This document shows, one piece after another, positions 1 to 8,217 of a stretch of 37,723 nucleotides of DNA; position 1 is the stretch's first letter, and each line of letters opens with the position of its first letter. A model generated the notes under the pieces. It was not told the DNA's origin, ran no database searches, and saw only the letters and a program-made list of their open reading frames with translations. Source of the stretch: Verrucomicrobiota bacterium (GTDB lineage: Bacteria; Verrucomicrobiota; Verrucomicrobiia; Limisphaerales; J093); contig JAKQDD010000217.1 of assembly GCA_029556615.1 (NCBI GenBank), forward strand, positions 1-37,723, read 5' to 3'. A program made the position numbers and the translations under genes.

Positions 1-100
1 GGGGCTTCGTTGCTCCGTCGGTCGAGTATCGCCAGGGATACACTCCCTCCTCGCGCGGCTCGACCGAGCTCGCCGAGGTCCTCGTCCCAGGCCGTTTTGG
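1..100. other. Window edge, no gene seen
   Basis: No coding region can be supported in this stretch. It leads directly into the 40-bp repeat at 101-140 and may belong to a larger repeat or decayed element cut by the window edge. Confidence 0.4.
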
Positions 101-140
101 GCGCAACGAATGTCCACCCATTTGAGGGACACCACACTAG
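101..140. repeat. 40-bp dispersed repeat, copy 1
   Basis: This segment matches 13260-13299 at about 38 of 40 positions. It begins GCGCAACGAATGTCC and ends in CTAG at 137-140. In the second copy the same CTAG is the left boundary of a 181-bp element. Here the element is absent and unrelated sequence follows, so the 40-mer is a separable unit. Confidence 0.8.
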
Positions 141-172
141 CACATGCCGATTGACCGTGGCGGATGATGAGC

Positions 173-207
173 CTAGAGTCCTCGACTGGGACTGAGGCGC
201 GCCTCGC
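173..207. repeat. Internally deleted copy of the CTAG element
   Basis: It begins CTAGAGTCCTCGAC, like the left end of the copy at 9613-9792, and ends TGAGGCGCGCCTCGC, like that copy's right end. About 140 bp of the interior is missing, and the second terminal CTAG is lost. It is best read as a decayed or short derivative of the same family. Confidence 0.7.
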
Positions 208-279
208 CATCCGGGGGCAACGTTGGGGGGGAGGAGTTGTGCTGCGTGGCGGGGAGCGGACGGTGTTGCGGAGGATCCT

Positions 280-1434
280 ATGAAGAGCTTAAGGACGGTG
301 TTGGGCCAACCCTCGTGGCGGCTGGCCAGCAAGGAGGTTGAGGTGTTCGTCACGCAGACGGGGGGGCACACCGGGCCGGTGACCTTTGACCGTTCCGGGC
401 GTTGTCTCCAGCCGCTGGCGGTGGCGCCGTGGGCGGAGGAGGAGTGCGACCCCGGGACACCGGCGATCCTGAAAGTACTGCGCGGGGATTTCTTCTGTCT
501 GCCGTTTGGCGGGAACGAGACGGTGGCGGATGGCGAGCGCCATCCGGTACACGGGGAGACGGCCAACAGCGTGTGGACCCTCGAGTCGCTCGAGGCCGGG
601 CAGGGAACGGCGCGGCTGCATGCGTCCCTGAAGACGAAGGTGCGGCGGGGTCAGGTGGACAAGCATCTGCTGCTCGTGGACGGGCACGACGCGGTTTACA
701 GCCGTCATGTGATCAGCGGGATGCGGGGGGCGATGTGTTTCGGGCATCACGCGATGGTGCGATTTCCGGATCGGCCAGGGAGCGGGGTGGTCTCGACGAG
801 TCCGTTTGTGTACGGCCAGGTGTTTCCGGAGCCGACCGAGCGGCCGGAGCGCCGGGGTTACTCGATGCTGAAGCCGGGCGCGGAGTTTACGACGCTCGAG
901 GAGGTGCCGACGCTGTTCGGGGCGTCCACGGATCTGTCGCGGTATCCGGCGCGACGCGGGTACGAGGACATTGTGATGATTGTGAGCGATCCCGACGTGC
1001 CGTTCGCGTGGACGGCGGTGACCTTTCCGCGGGAGCGGTATGCGTGGTTTGCGCTCAAGGACCCGCGGGTCTTACGTTCGACGGTGTTCTGGCTGTCGAA
1101 CGGGGGCCGGCATTATCCGCCCTGGAACGGCCGGCATGTGAACGTGCTGGGGTTGGAGGAGGTGACATCGAATTTCCATTATGGCCTGGCGGAGTCAGTG
1201 CGGATCAACCCGCTGTCGCGTCGGGGCTATGCGACGTCGCACCTGCTGGGTCCGGAGAGTCCGACGACGATTCCGTACATCCAGGCGGTGGCGAGTCTGC
1301 CGGCGGGGTTCGATCGTGTGGCCGGCATCGAGGTGCGGACCGACTCGACGGAGGGGGTTGTGCTGCGTTCGGCGAGCGGGAAGGCGGTGCCGGTGCCGCT
1401 GCGCCTGGGTTTTTTGCGGGGCGAAGGCCGCTGA
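280..1434 (+). CDS. Conserved hypothetical protein, galactose-mutarotase-like
   Basis: The product is 384 aa. The frame is open from 223, but ATG 280 is preferred because GGAGGA lies five to six bases upstream. The composition is rich in beta-prone segments and aromatic residues, with His/Arg-rich motifs such as SGMRGAMCFGHHAMVRFP and NGGRHYPPWNGRHVNVLGLE. These resemble the beta-sandwich, aldose-epimerase-like proteins common in Planctomycetes and Verrucomicrobia. No signal peptide is visible, so a cytoplasmic carbohydrate-binding or sugar-epimerase-like role is the best guess. The assignment rests on general resemblance only; no catalytic His/Glu pair was firmly aligned. A small Cys-rich membrane protein begins two bases after the stop, so the two are probably co-transcribed. 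Confidence 0.7.
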   Translation: MKSLRTVLGQPSWRLASKEVEVFVTQTGGHTGPVTFDRSGRCLQPLAVAPWAEEECDPGTPAILKVLRGDFFCLPFGGNETVADGERHPVHGETANSVWTLESLEAGQGTARLHASLKTKVRRGQVDKHLLLVDGHDAVYSRHVISGMRGAMCFGHHAMVRFPDRPGSGVVSTSPFVYGQVFPEPTERPERRGYSMLKPGAEFTTLEEVPTLFGASTDLSRYPARRGYEDIVMIVSDPDVPFAWTAVTFPRERYAWFALKDPRVLRSTVFWLSNGGRHYPPWNGRHVNVLGLEEVTSNFHYGLAESVRINPLSRRGYATSHLLGPESPTTIPYIQAVASLPAGFDRVAGIEVRTDSTEGVVLRSASGKAVPVPLRLGFLRGEGR

Positions 1435-1435
1435 G

Positions 1436-1651
1436 ATGGCCTTGACGATGGACTGGCAGCAGGGCATTGCGCTGGCGATTGTGGGGATCACCGCGGCGGC
1501 GATGGCCTGGCGGGTGCGGCGGCGGTGGCGTGGTTGGGGCGGGGGAACCGGCTGCGGCGGGTGTTGGAGCGGGAGGAAGGGTTGCGGCGGCAGCGGCGAT
1601 CACGCTTCGGGTGGTCGAAGGCAGCCGATCGAGAACCGGGGGGCCCACTGA
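1436..1651 (+). CDS. Small Cys-rich single-pass membrane protein (FeoB-associated-like)
   Basis: The product is 71 aa, or 67 aa if the second ATG at 1448 is used. It begins MALTMDWQQGIALAIVGITA: one N-terminal transmembrane helix, then an Arg-rich stop-transfer (WRVRRRWRG), then a Gly/Cys segment with CGGC and a third Cys (KGC). This layout matches the FeoB-associated Cys-rich membrane proteins, which have one helix, a basic patch and a short CxxC tail. No feoA or feoB is visible in the window, so the iron link is family inference only. The gene follows the upstream stop almost immediately. No strong ribosome binding site is seen, which suggests translational coupling. Confidence 0.55.
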   Translation: MALTMDWQQGIALAIVGITAAAMAWRVRRRWRGWGGGTGCGGCWSGRKGCGGSGDHASGGRRQPIENRGAH

Positions 1652-1678
1652 GGCCGGTCGGAAGGGAGTGTCGGGTGG

Positions 1679-4600
1679 TCAGGGGGTTGGGCGGACGGTG
1701 AGTCGGTAGAACTGGTTTGCGGAAGGGAGGTCGGTGTACTCGAGCGTTTCGTGGGATTGCCGTGCGGGCCAGGATTTTTGGAGAATCCAGGGGCCATGCT
1801 CGAGATCAGGGCGTGCGCTCAGTTCATAGCTGCGGCCGGCCCGGGCGTGGAACTGGAGCTGGGCGCGGCCGTCGGGTTGGATGGCGGCGTGCAGTTCGAG
1901 GCGGCTGGCGGGGTCTTGGGGGTCGGTATCGGCGGCGTACTCGGCGGCATTCGAGGCGTCATCGCGGTCCGGGTCTTCGAGTGCGTCGTCGCGGTTAGGA
2001 TCGAGTTGGTGCTCGATTTCCCAATCGTCCGGGAGGCCATCGGCATCGTTGTCCTGGGGACCGGGTTCGGGGTCATCGAGGCCTGGGGACCCGGCGTGGT
2101 TGGCGCTGGCTCTCCAGAAGGCGGGATCGTCCCAGGCGGTCCAGGGTTGGGCGGGATCGCGCACCACGAGGGAATGTCCCGCGTCGAGAGCGAGCGGTTC
2201 CTTTTCGGTGTCGAAGGCGAAATCGAGGATCACCTCGCCGTCGGGGTCTTCGAGGCGGAGGGTTTCGCCGCGGTTTTCGAGGCGGCCGGTGAACGGACCG
2301 GCGACGGGCACGTTGGGGCCGTAGCGGCGCTGGAAAGCGGCGGGATCGGCGGCGACGACCAGGAAAGCGCCGGCGGCGAGGAAGGTGGGCGTGTTGGTGG
2401 GGAAGGCGAACCGGATGCCGTTGGTGAAACGGATACCGCGGAGGTCGATGGCATCAGGACTGGTGTTTTTGAGCTCGACGAATTCCTCCTCGGGGATCTC
2501 GGTGTCGGGGGCGCCGGCGGTGGTGGGGCGGAAGTGGATTTCCGTGATCCGGAGGGCATTCTGGGCTGGCGAGGGGGCTCCTTCATAGCTGAACTCGGAC
2601 ATGGGACTGCCTGCGGAATCGCTGAGGAACAGGGTTTCGCCGCGGGCCGAGAGCTGGCCGGAGTAACTACCCTGGACGAAGAGGCCTTGTCCGCCGGTGG
2701 GGGCGGTGGTACGGGTGCGGAACGCGGCGGGGTTGGGTGAGACGTAGAGCGACCCGCCGGCGGGGATGACGGTACCGGGTCGGAAGGTGAAGCGGATGCC
2801 GCCTGCGAGCTGCCAGCCGGAGAGGTCAATGGCGACGGGTTCGCGATTCGTGAGGAGGACGTATTCCTGGTCCTGGTTGCCGGAAGCGGGTTTGAAATCG
2901 GCGGCGAGGAAGCGGATAGCGGGGTGGGTGGGCTGGGTGGATGGGATGCGGTCGCCGCCGAGGCTGGCGTTGGGGTTTTCGTAAAGGAACTGGCGGCGGC
3001 CGGGGAGGTGGATATCGATGATGCGCTGGGCTTCGGGGCGGGTAGTGTTGCCGTTGCCCCAGGAACCCCAGCGGTTGTAATCGAGCTGGGCGTCTGAGGG
3101 ACTGATGGTGGGCGGGTCAAGGAGGTCGAGGTGCTCGCGGATCCGGGCTTCGATGGGCAACTGGTCGGCGGGGGTGCCTGGGGGGCGGAGCCAGGCATCC
3201 ATGACCGAGCGGAGGCGCCGGAGGTACATCCGGCGGAAGTCGGGGTGTTGGAAGATGAGGTTGTAGAGGCGGTTGGCGGGCTTGCCCTGTTGGGCGCTGT
3301 TGTAGAAGTTCAGGACGTTATCCTGGTAGAGCGTGTCGGTGAAATAGCCGGCGGAATCGATCCAATTACGGCCCCAGGAGAGGTCGACGTCCCAGGGGAG
3401 GATGGACCATTCGCCGGTGCGGAGGGTATCGCAGTAGACGTAGAAGTTCTTGTGGCCGTGGTCCTGGCTGCTGACGAGGGCGAGTGCGGCGAAGTAGCTG
3501 ACGATCTGCGGCAGGTCGAGGCGATCATACGCGTAGCGGACGCGGGTGCTGAGACTTTGGGATTCGGCCAAGTTGGAGATGAGCGCCTGGAGATCGGAGG
3601 TGCCCTCGAACTTGCGGGTTTTTTTCTCCGCGCCGCCGACGGAATCGAGGGCATTATAGATCTTGTAGAGGGCGCCGTTGGGGTCGCGTCCGAACCGTTC
3701 CATCCAGCGGTCGTCGCCGTCCTCCATCATATCGAGGATGGCGTGGAACCGGCCGTTGCGCTGGACGCGGACGGGGAAGGCGAAGTGGCCGATGGATCCG
3801 GAAGCGGTGATGAAGTCGTAGGCGAGGGCGTTGCGGACCCGGGATTTATCGCCGTAGTTGGTGAGGAGCTTGATGTCCTTGACCGGGGTTGCGCCGGGCC
3901 GGTACTCGAATCGGGCGCCCTTATTGAAGTCGAGGTTATGCCCCTTCTTGGACGAGAAGTGGGCGGAGCTCTGTCCCCGGAGTCGGATTCGGATGTTGTC
4001 GTAGAACCTGGCGCCGAAGAAGACGGAGGCGCGGGTGCCGTTCCAGCTTTCGGAGGCGCTGGGGTTTTCGACCCAGAGGTGGAAGACGGGCAGGAGCGAG
4101 GCGATGGCGGGGTCGGCGACGAGAGTGCCGGCGTACTGAGGGGAGTCGAGAGGGTCGAGGAAGAGCGGCAGGCGCGACTGGGACCCGGTGTCATCGGAAG
4201 CGATGACGGCGTAACGGATCATCTGTCCGGCGGTGGCGGTTCCCGGCGGGAGGATGGCTCCGTAGACGCCGTCCCCGGCGGCGCCGTCGCCGTGGGCGCC
4301 GTCATCGGCCATGGGTCGGACGGTTTCCGAGGCATAGAGCACCCGGGAGACGAGGTCGACGCGGGTGACCGTGCCGAACATGGGAGTGACGCGCACGGTG
4401 ATGGCAAGCGGGTCTGTGGCCTGGGGCACGGCGGGTTGGTGTTGGAGGTCGGTGAGGAGTGGGCCGAGTTGGGAGGTGCCGCCCGAGTTGGGTTCGCCCG
4501 GGGTGGGGAGGAGGAGGTACTGCCAGGCGGTTGTCTGGGTGACGGCCCGGTCCGCCTCGAGAGTCAGGTGGAAGAGAAAATCCGAACTGCCGGTTCCGTA

Positions 4601-5584
4601 GTTGAGGCCATGAACAGCGATCCAGTTGGTACCCACGGTGAAGCGGTCGGCGAACGGCCGGAGATCGAACATCTGGGGTACGACGGCTTGGTTATCGGGG
4701 TGATTGGCGGTGGCGCCGGAGGTTCCGGTGAGCGGTTCCTGGGCGTTGCGATCCGCCACGGGTTCACCATTGAGCCAGACGACGAAGCCGTCGTCGTACC
4801 GGATCTGCATCCGGAAGCCGCTGAGGCCGGCGAGATCGTCGATGACGAAAGGGATGCGGAGGAGGCAGGTAGCGTTGCGGTTCCGCATGGACGATCGGAC
4901 GTCGGTGGTGATCAGCGTGGCGTAGTCTGCGGGTGAATCTTCGTAACCGACGGCGCAGGTGCCGGGGTTCCAGCCTGCCGCTGCGAAGTCGGGGTCGGTC
5001 CAGCCTGCCGGCAGGGAGGCGTTTGCGGGCACGAGCCAAAGGCTCGGGGAGGCGGGCGTGAGCAAGGGCACGGTTTGGGTCGAGGAGCCGATACCGAAGG
5101 CGACGTCGGCGGCCTGGAGCGGGTAGGCGGGTGCGAACGCGGACACGGCATTGGTGCCGGGGTCGATGAGGGCGAGGTACTCGCCGCCGGCGTCGAGTTT
5201 GAAGTTGGTGTGCAGCGGGAGGCCGGGGTCCCGTCGGTTCTTTTCGGAGGCGAAAACGACGAGGAACCCTCCCGGGGGCAGGTTGGTCGGTGGGAACTCC
5301 CACTTGGTGGGCTTTTCGGGGTCATCGGTCAGGTACCATCCCCCGAGATCCAGCGGCTCGGAACCCGGGTTATGGATTTCGATCCAGTCGGAGGAATCGC
5401 CGTCTTCGTCCTCGAGGGTATCGGTATTCGAGGCCATGAACTCGGTGATGGCGGGTGGGGGCAGGGCGTGCGCGCTATCAAGGGGACCCACGGGTGCGAT
5501 CAGCAGGAGCCACGAGGCCCCGAGGCCCCGGGCGAGGGGCCACATGGACGTGAGCGGGTGCGGAACAAGACGATCTCCGGACAT
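1679..5584 (-). CDS. Secreted CotH-type protein with lamin-tail domains
   Basis: The product is 1301 aa. A hydrophobic N-terminal segment ending near SAHALPPP is a probable signal peptide; Met14 (codon at 5545) is an alternative start. A first lamin-tail domain (~45-150) carries DWIEIHNPGSEPLDLGGWYL. A CotH-like region (~480-790) has the motif DHGHKNFYVYCD followed by ILPWDVDLSWGRN, matching the atypical CotH kinase fold. Two more lamin-tail domains follow (~895-990 and ~1020-1150), then a calcium-binding-like DNDADGLPDDWE (~1195) and a C-terminal module ending FYRLTVRPTP. In Bacillus CotH phosphorylates spore-coat proteins; here a surface or secreted role is inferred. It is transcribed divergently from the gene at 5732. 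No clear ribosome binding site was found for either start. Confidence 0.88.
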   Translation of the reverse strand: MSGDRLVPHPLTSMWPLARGLGASWLLLIAPVGPLDSAHALPPPAITEFMASNTDTLEDEDGDSSDWIEIHNPGSEPLDLGGWYLTDDPEKPTKWEFPPTNLPPGGFLVVFASEKNRRDPGLPLHTNFKLDAGGEYLALIDPGTNAVSAFAPAYPLQAADVAFGIGSSTQTVPLLTPASPSLWLVPANASLPAGWTDPDFAAAGWNPGTCAVGYEDSPADYATLITTDVRSSMRNRNATCLLRIPFVIDDLAGLSGFRMQIRYDDGFVVWLNGEPVADRNAQEPLTGTSGATANHPDNQAVVPQMFDLRPFADRFTVGTNWIAVHGLNYGTGSSDFLFHLTLEADRAVTQTTAWQYLLLPTPGEPNSGGTSQLGPLLTDLQHQPAVPQATDPLAITVRVTPMFGTVTRVDLVSRVLYASETVRPMADDGAHGDGAAGDGVYGAILPPGTATAGQMIRYAVIASDDTGSQSRLPLFLDPLDSPQYAGTLVADPAIASLLPVFHLWVENPSASESWNGTRASVFFGARFYDNIRIRLRGQSSAHFSSKKGHNLDFNKGARFEYRPGATPVKDIKLLTNYGDKSRVRNALAYDFITASGSIGHFAFPVRVQRNGRFHAILDMMEDGDDRWMERFGRDPNGALYKIYNALDSVGGAEKKTRKFEGTSDLQALISNLAESQSLSTRVRYAYDRLDLPQIVSYFAALALVSSQDHGHKNFYVYCDTLRTGEWSILPWDVDLSWGRNWIDSAGYFTDTLYQDNVLNFYNSAQQGKPANRLYNLIFQHPDFRRMYLRRLRSVMDAWLRPPGTPADQLPIEARIREHLDLLDPPTISPSDAQLDYNRWGSWGNGNTTRPEAQRIIDIHLPGRRQFLYENPNASLGGDRIPSTQPTHPAIRFLAADFKPASGNQDQEYVLLTNREPVAIDLSGWQLAGGIRFTFRPGTVIPAGGSLYVSPNPAAFRTRTTAPTGGQGLFVQGSYSGQLSARGETLFLSDSAGSPMSEFSYEGAPSPAQNALRITEIHFRPTTAGAPDTEIPEEEFVELKNTSPDAIDLRGIRFTNGIRFAFPTNTPTFLAAGAFLVVAADPAAFQRRYGPNVPVAGPFTGRLENRGETLRLEDPDGEVILDFAFDTEKEPLALDAGHSLVVRDPAQPWTAWDDPAFWRASANHAGSPGLDDPEPGPQDNDADGLPDDWEIEHQLDPNRDDALEDPDRDDASNAAEYAADTDPQDPASRLELHAAIQPDGRAQLQFHARAGRSYELSARPDLEHGPWILQKSWPARQSHETLEYTDLPSANQFYRLTVRPTP

Positions 5585-5731
5585 ACGTTATTCGGACAGC
5601 ATGGCAGCAAGATGCGAGCCGGCAAAGTGCCAATTGTCACTTGCGCGAACGTGAAACCGGGGCTAATTAATGCCACATATTTGAGAAGCCTGGCGACAGG
5701 CAAACAACACGAACGAATCAGAGGCTTTACT

Positions 5732-6010
5732 ATGGCCACTCGCACGACGGGTCGGAAGCGGCAGACTTTTGCGTTTAATGCGCCTGGAGCGCTGAGCGTA
5801 CAGCTTGTCGGAGATTTCACGCAGTGGCAGGAGAAACCGATTTCGCTGAAGCGCGCCGCAGACGGCGTTTGGCGGGCGACCGTTCTGCTGGCGCCGGGTA
5901 CGTACCACTACCGTTTTCTGGTGGACGGGGAATGGCGGGATGACCCCGAGTGCACCTTGCGGGTGAACAATCCGTTTGGGAGCGAGAACTCGGTCTGCGA
6001 GGTTGGCTGA
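5732..6010 (+). CDS. Stand-alone glycogen-binding (CBM48/AMPK-beta-like) domain protein
   Basis: The product is 92 aa and starts MATRTTGRKRQTFAFNAPGA. The body VQLVGDFTQWQEKPISLKR, then GVWRATVLLAPGTYHYRFLV, then DGEWRDDPE and NPFGSENSVC is a nearly complete isoamylase-N/AMPK-beta type carbohydrate-binding domain. The conserved W, the GxYxYRFLVDGEW block and the final N-x-F-G are all present. No catalytic domain is attached and no signal peptide is seen, so it probably works in the cytoplasm on glycogen or as a glycogen-targeting adaptor. The longer frame upstream runs antisense through the CotH gene and is not credible. No glycogen metabolism gene is adjacent. Confidence 0.8.
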   Translation: MATRTTGRKRQTFAFNAPGALSVQLVGDFTQWQEKPISLKRAADGVWRATVLLAPGTYHYRFLVDGEWRDDPECTLRVNNPFGSENSVCEVG

Positions 6011-6092
6011 ACGGAGTCGACGCAGGCCGGGGTCAGGTGGGGGGCAGGCCCCTTTTCTGAGGAGGAAGCGGCCACGTGATCGGGTGCTATTC

Positions 6093-6117
6093 CCCAGGTC
6101 AAGGACTGGGCTTTTTT
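6093..6117 (+). terminator. Probable intrinsic terminator
   Basis: CCCAG (6093-6097) pairs with CTGGG (6106-6110) around an 8-nt loop and is followed by a run of six T (6112-6117). The stem is short, but the T-run and the position after the glycogen-binding-like gene support it. Confidence 0.5.
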
Positions 6118-6271
6118 CTGTATTTAACTCAAGTCATTGCAACAGAGTCATTTGGGAAAACCTCGGTGTTTGGCACAGAAGCTGATATGGAACATTGTCG
6201 ATGACTGGACATGCGGTAAGGAGCATGGGCGGTCGGCAAACGAACGAGGCAGAAACGGAAAGGGTGTTGCG

Positions 6272-6790
6272 ATGAGAGGTTTGAGGCGAATTCTCTGTGT
6301 AGCGGTGGCGGGGGTATGTTGCCTGGCGTGGAGCGGATGGGCTCAGGGCCAGGGGCCAGGCGATGGCCAGGGGCCTGAGGACAAGCCGGGTCCGAACTGG
6401 GGTCAGATTCAGGCCTATGTTCAATGGCTGAAGAACGACAAGGGGGTGAGACCGGAGCGGCCGCTGGATCTGACGAAGGTGCCGGAGGAACTCAGGGAGG
6501 AGTTGCAGGAGGCCATCGAGGAGGCGAAGACGGCGCGGGCGGCGTTTGTCGAGGCTCAGAAGAAGCTGCTCGAGCAGTGGAAGGAGGCGACGACGGACGA
6601 GGCGCGCCAGGAGCTTCGTGATCAGATGCGGCAGGCGCTTGAGAAGTTCCGGGAGGATCAGAAGGCGAACATTCAGGACATCAAGGAAACGCTCAAGCAG
6701 ATCCGTGAGCAATTTGCGGACAAGCGCAACGAGCTGATTGACCAAGCCAGGGAGCGAGCTCGGGATCAGAAGGGAAATAGGGGAGAGTAG
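6272..6790 (+). CDS. Periplasmic coiled-coil protein, function unknown
   Basis: The product is 172 aa from ATG 6272, preceded by GGAAAGGG. The N-terminus MRGLRRILCVAVAGVCCLAW is a signal peptide, with probable cleavage after SGWAQG. A Gly/Pro-rich linker follows. From about residue 60 to the end the protein is an uninterrupted charged helix rich in E, K, R, Q and A with heptad spacing (for example ELREELQEAIEEAKTARAAF), predicting a long coiled coil. No enzyme motif is present. The frame is open upstream to 6137, but that part lacks a signal sequence. A strong terminator follows and the next gene is an outer-membrane barrel, so a cell-envelope role is likely, though unproven. Confidence 0.75.
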   Translation: MRGLRRILCVAVAGVCCLAWSGWAQGQGPGDGQGPEDKPGPNWGQIQAYVQWLKNDKGVRPERPLDLTKVPEELREELQEAIEEAKTARAAFVEAQKKLLEQWKEATTDEARQELRDQMRQALEKFREDQKANIQDIKETLKQIREQFADKRNELIDQARERARDQKGNRGE

Positions 6791-6852
6791 GCGACTTGTT
6801 CGGAGCCCGCGGGCTTCGGAGGGCTTGCCTGCGGGTGTTAGCTGGGGTAATC

Positions 6853-6888
6853 AACCAGGCGATCTGAGGTCAGGTCGCCTGGTTGTTT
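6853..6888 (+). terminator. Strong intrinsic terminator just ahead of the barrel gene
   Basis: AACCAGGCGA (6853-6862) pairs perfectly with TCGCCTGGTT (6875-6884). A T-G wobble and an inner CTG/CAG pairing extend the stem, and GTTT follows. It ends only 12 bases before the ATG of the next gene, leaving no room for a separate promoter between them. Confidence 0.8.
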
Positions 6889-6900
6889 ATTCAGAAGGCC

Positions 6901-8040
6901 ATGCCGTGTTTCTCCCATGCGAGGCTGACCTGTGCGATTTGCGTGCTGGCGTTCGCGGTGCGCGGGCTGGCGGGGGAGGGCATTGAGGCGTCGCTGTCCG
7001 AGGCTTTGGGGATCAGCCCATGGAACCTGGCGGCTGGGGCGCGTGTAGGAGGTGGGTACAAGGACAACACGACCCTGAGCGCGTTCTCGGCCGATGCAAG
7101 TCCGTTCCTGCTGGTGGGGGCGGATGTGTTCGTGTTGCGGGCGCCGTGGGACGGGACGGAATTCCAGTTTCTTTTCACGGGGGAGGACCGCCGGTATCTC
7201 GACTCGGACGAAACGGAGAAGGAGCAGACGTTTCTGGCGAGCAGCCACGTGCGGCGCTGCTTTGACGACGCCTGGAAGTTGGGGCTCGAGGGCCAGTACT
7301 TTTATCTGGACCAGATCTTCGATGCGTCGGCCACGGAACTGGACGTGGGCGTGGTCCGGGCGGTCGGGCACAGTGGGCTGGTGCGGCCGTCGGTCGGCCG
7401 CGCCCTGGGGCGGGGCCTGTGGTTTGAGATCGAGGGGCTGGCGGGGCGGTACTTTTTCGAGGAACCGCTCGACGATTACTGGGAGCTGGGTCCGCGCTTC
7501 AGGCTTCGGTGGGAAAAGGAAAGAGGGGAGGGCTCGATGCTGCTTTTGACCTACGAGGTCTTGCGGAGGTCCTACGACGATCGGGTGGAGGCCAGCAGGC
7601 AAGGCGTGCCGATCGAGGGCACGGAGCTCGAGTTTGTGCAGCAGAAGGTGGAGTGCAGCTGGCAGCGCACCTGGGACGAGGGTCGCCGCTGGCGCACCGC
7701 GACGCGGATCGGGCTCGATCTCAACCGCGACAACGGATCGGGCTACTTTGACTACGACCGGTACCATGTCTCCGAGCAGGTGCGTTTGCGATGGGGCCGG
7801 GTGACCGCGCGGGCGCGGGTGGGGATCAGTTACTACGATTACGCCCTGCAGACCGTGAGCGACTTGACCCGGGAGAAGAGGCACAAGATGCTGATCACAG
7901 TCACGGCGGGTGCGGACTATCGAGTGGGCCGGCGGCTGAAGGCGTTTGGGGAATACGAATACGAAAGGTCGGTTTCCAACCAGGATTACGATGCGTACCG
8001 GGCGAACACCGTGTTCGGCGGATTCGAGTACGAGTTCTAG
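6901..8040 (+). CDS. Outer-membrane beta-barrel protein
   Basis: The product is 379 aa from ATG 6901. The frame opens at a TTG (6883) inside the terminator stem, so the ATG is preferred; an AGAAGG lies only two bases from it. A hydrophobic segment (CAICVLAFAVRGLAG) acts as a signal peptide. The rest alternates polar and aromatic residues in amphipathic strands (GLEGQYFYLDQ, FEIEGLAGRYFFEE, VGISYYDYAL) and ends GGFEYEF, with the C-terminal Phe used as the assembly signal in outer-membrane barrels. A porin-like or adhesin role is possible, and no specific family is claimed. The TAG stop (8038-8040) lies inside the terminal CTAG of the repeat at 8037. Confidence 0.75.
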   Translation: MPCFSHARLTCAICVLAFAVRGLAGEGIEASLSEALGISPWNLAAGARVGGGYKDNTTLSAFSADASPFLLVGADVFVLRAPWDGTEFQFLFTGEDRRYLDSDETEKEQTFLASSHVRRCFDDAWKLGLEGQYFYLDQIFDASATELDVGVVRAVGHSGLVRPSVGRALGRGLWFEIEGLAGRYFFEEPLDDYWELGPRFRLRWEKERGEGSMLLLTYEVLRRSYDDRVEASRQGVPIEGTELEFVQQKVECSWQRTWDEGRRWRTATRIGLDLNRDNGSGYFDYDRYHVSEQVRLRWGRVTARARVGISYYDYALQTVSDLTREKRHKMLITVTAGADYRVGRRLKAFGEYEYERSVSNQDYDAYRANTVFGGFEYEF

Positions 8041-8217
8041 CGAGGCGCCGCCTCAGACCTAACGAAGTCTGCGATCCCATGGAGCCTTTCTGCCTTTCCG
8101 GACCTTCTCTTTCGCGCCTCGCTAATGTAGAGTCCTCGAAGGCAGGGGCGCAGGGCTGGAACGGCAGGGACCAAACTTGACCTGTTCACCCCATATTCCA
8201 CAGGGCGAGGACTCTAG
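8037..8217 (+). repeat. CTAG-bounded two-hairpin element, copy A
   Basis: This 181-bp unit starts CTAGCGAGGCGC and ends CGAGGACTCTAG. It contains two consecutive inverted repeats: TAGCGAGGCGC (8038-8048) with GCGCCTCGCTA (8114-8124), and TAGAGTCCTCG (8128-8138) with CGAGGACTCTA (8206-8216). Each pair is 11 bp and perfect, enclosing about 65 nt. A second CTAGCGAGGCGC follows directly at 8214-8225. The copy is inverted relative to 9613-9792 and parallel to 13296-13476. It overlaps the stop codon of the barrel gene and the first codons of the kinase frame. Confidence 0.9.

Noticed and set aside
3131..4936. 601-codon plus-strand frame
   Set aside because: It is antisense to the CotH gene, has a G/V/E-rich composition typical of a shadow of high-GC coding sequence, and shows no domain.
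6171..6188. Sigma-54 promoter ahead of the coiled-coil gene
   Set aside because: TGGCAC is a good -24 box, but the -12 position reads GA instead of GC and the TTGC block is missing.
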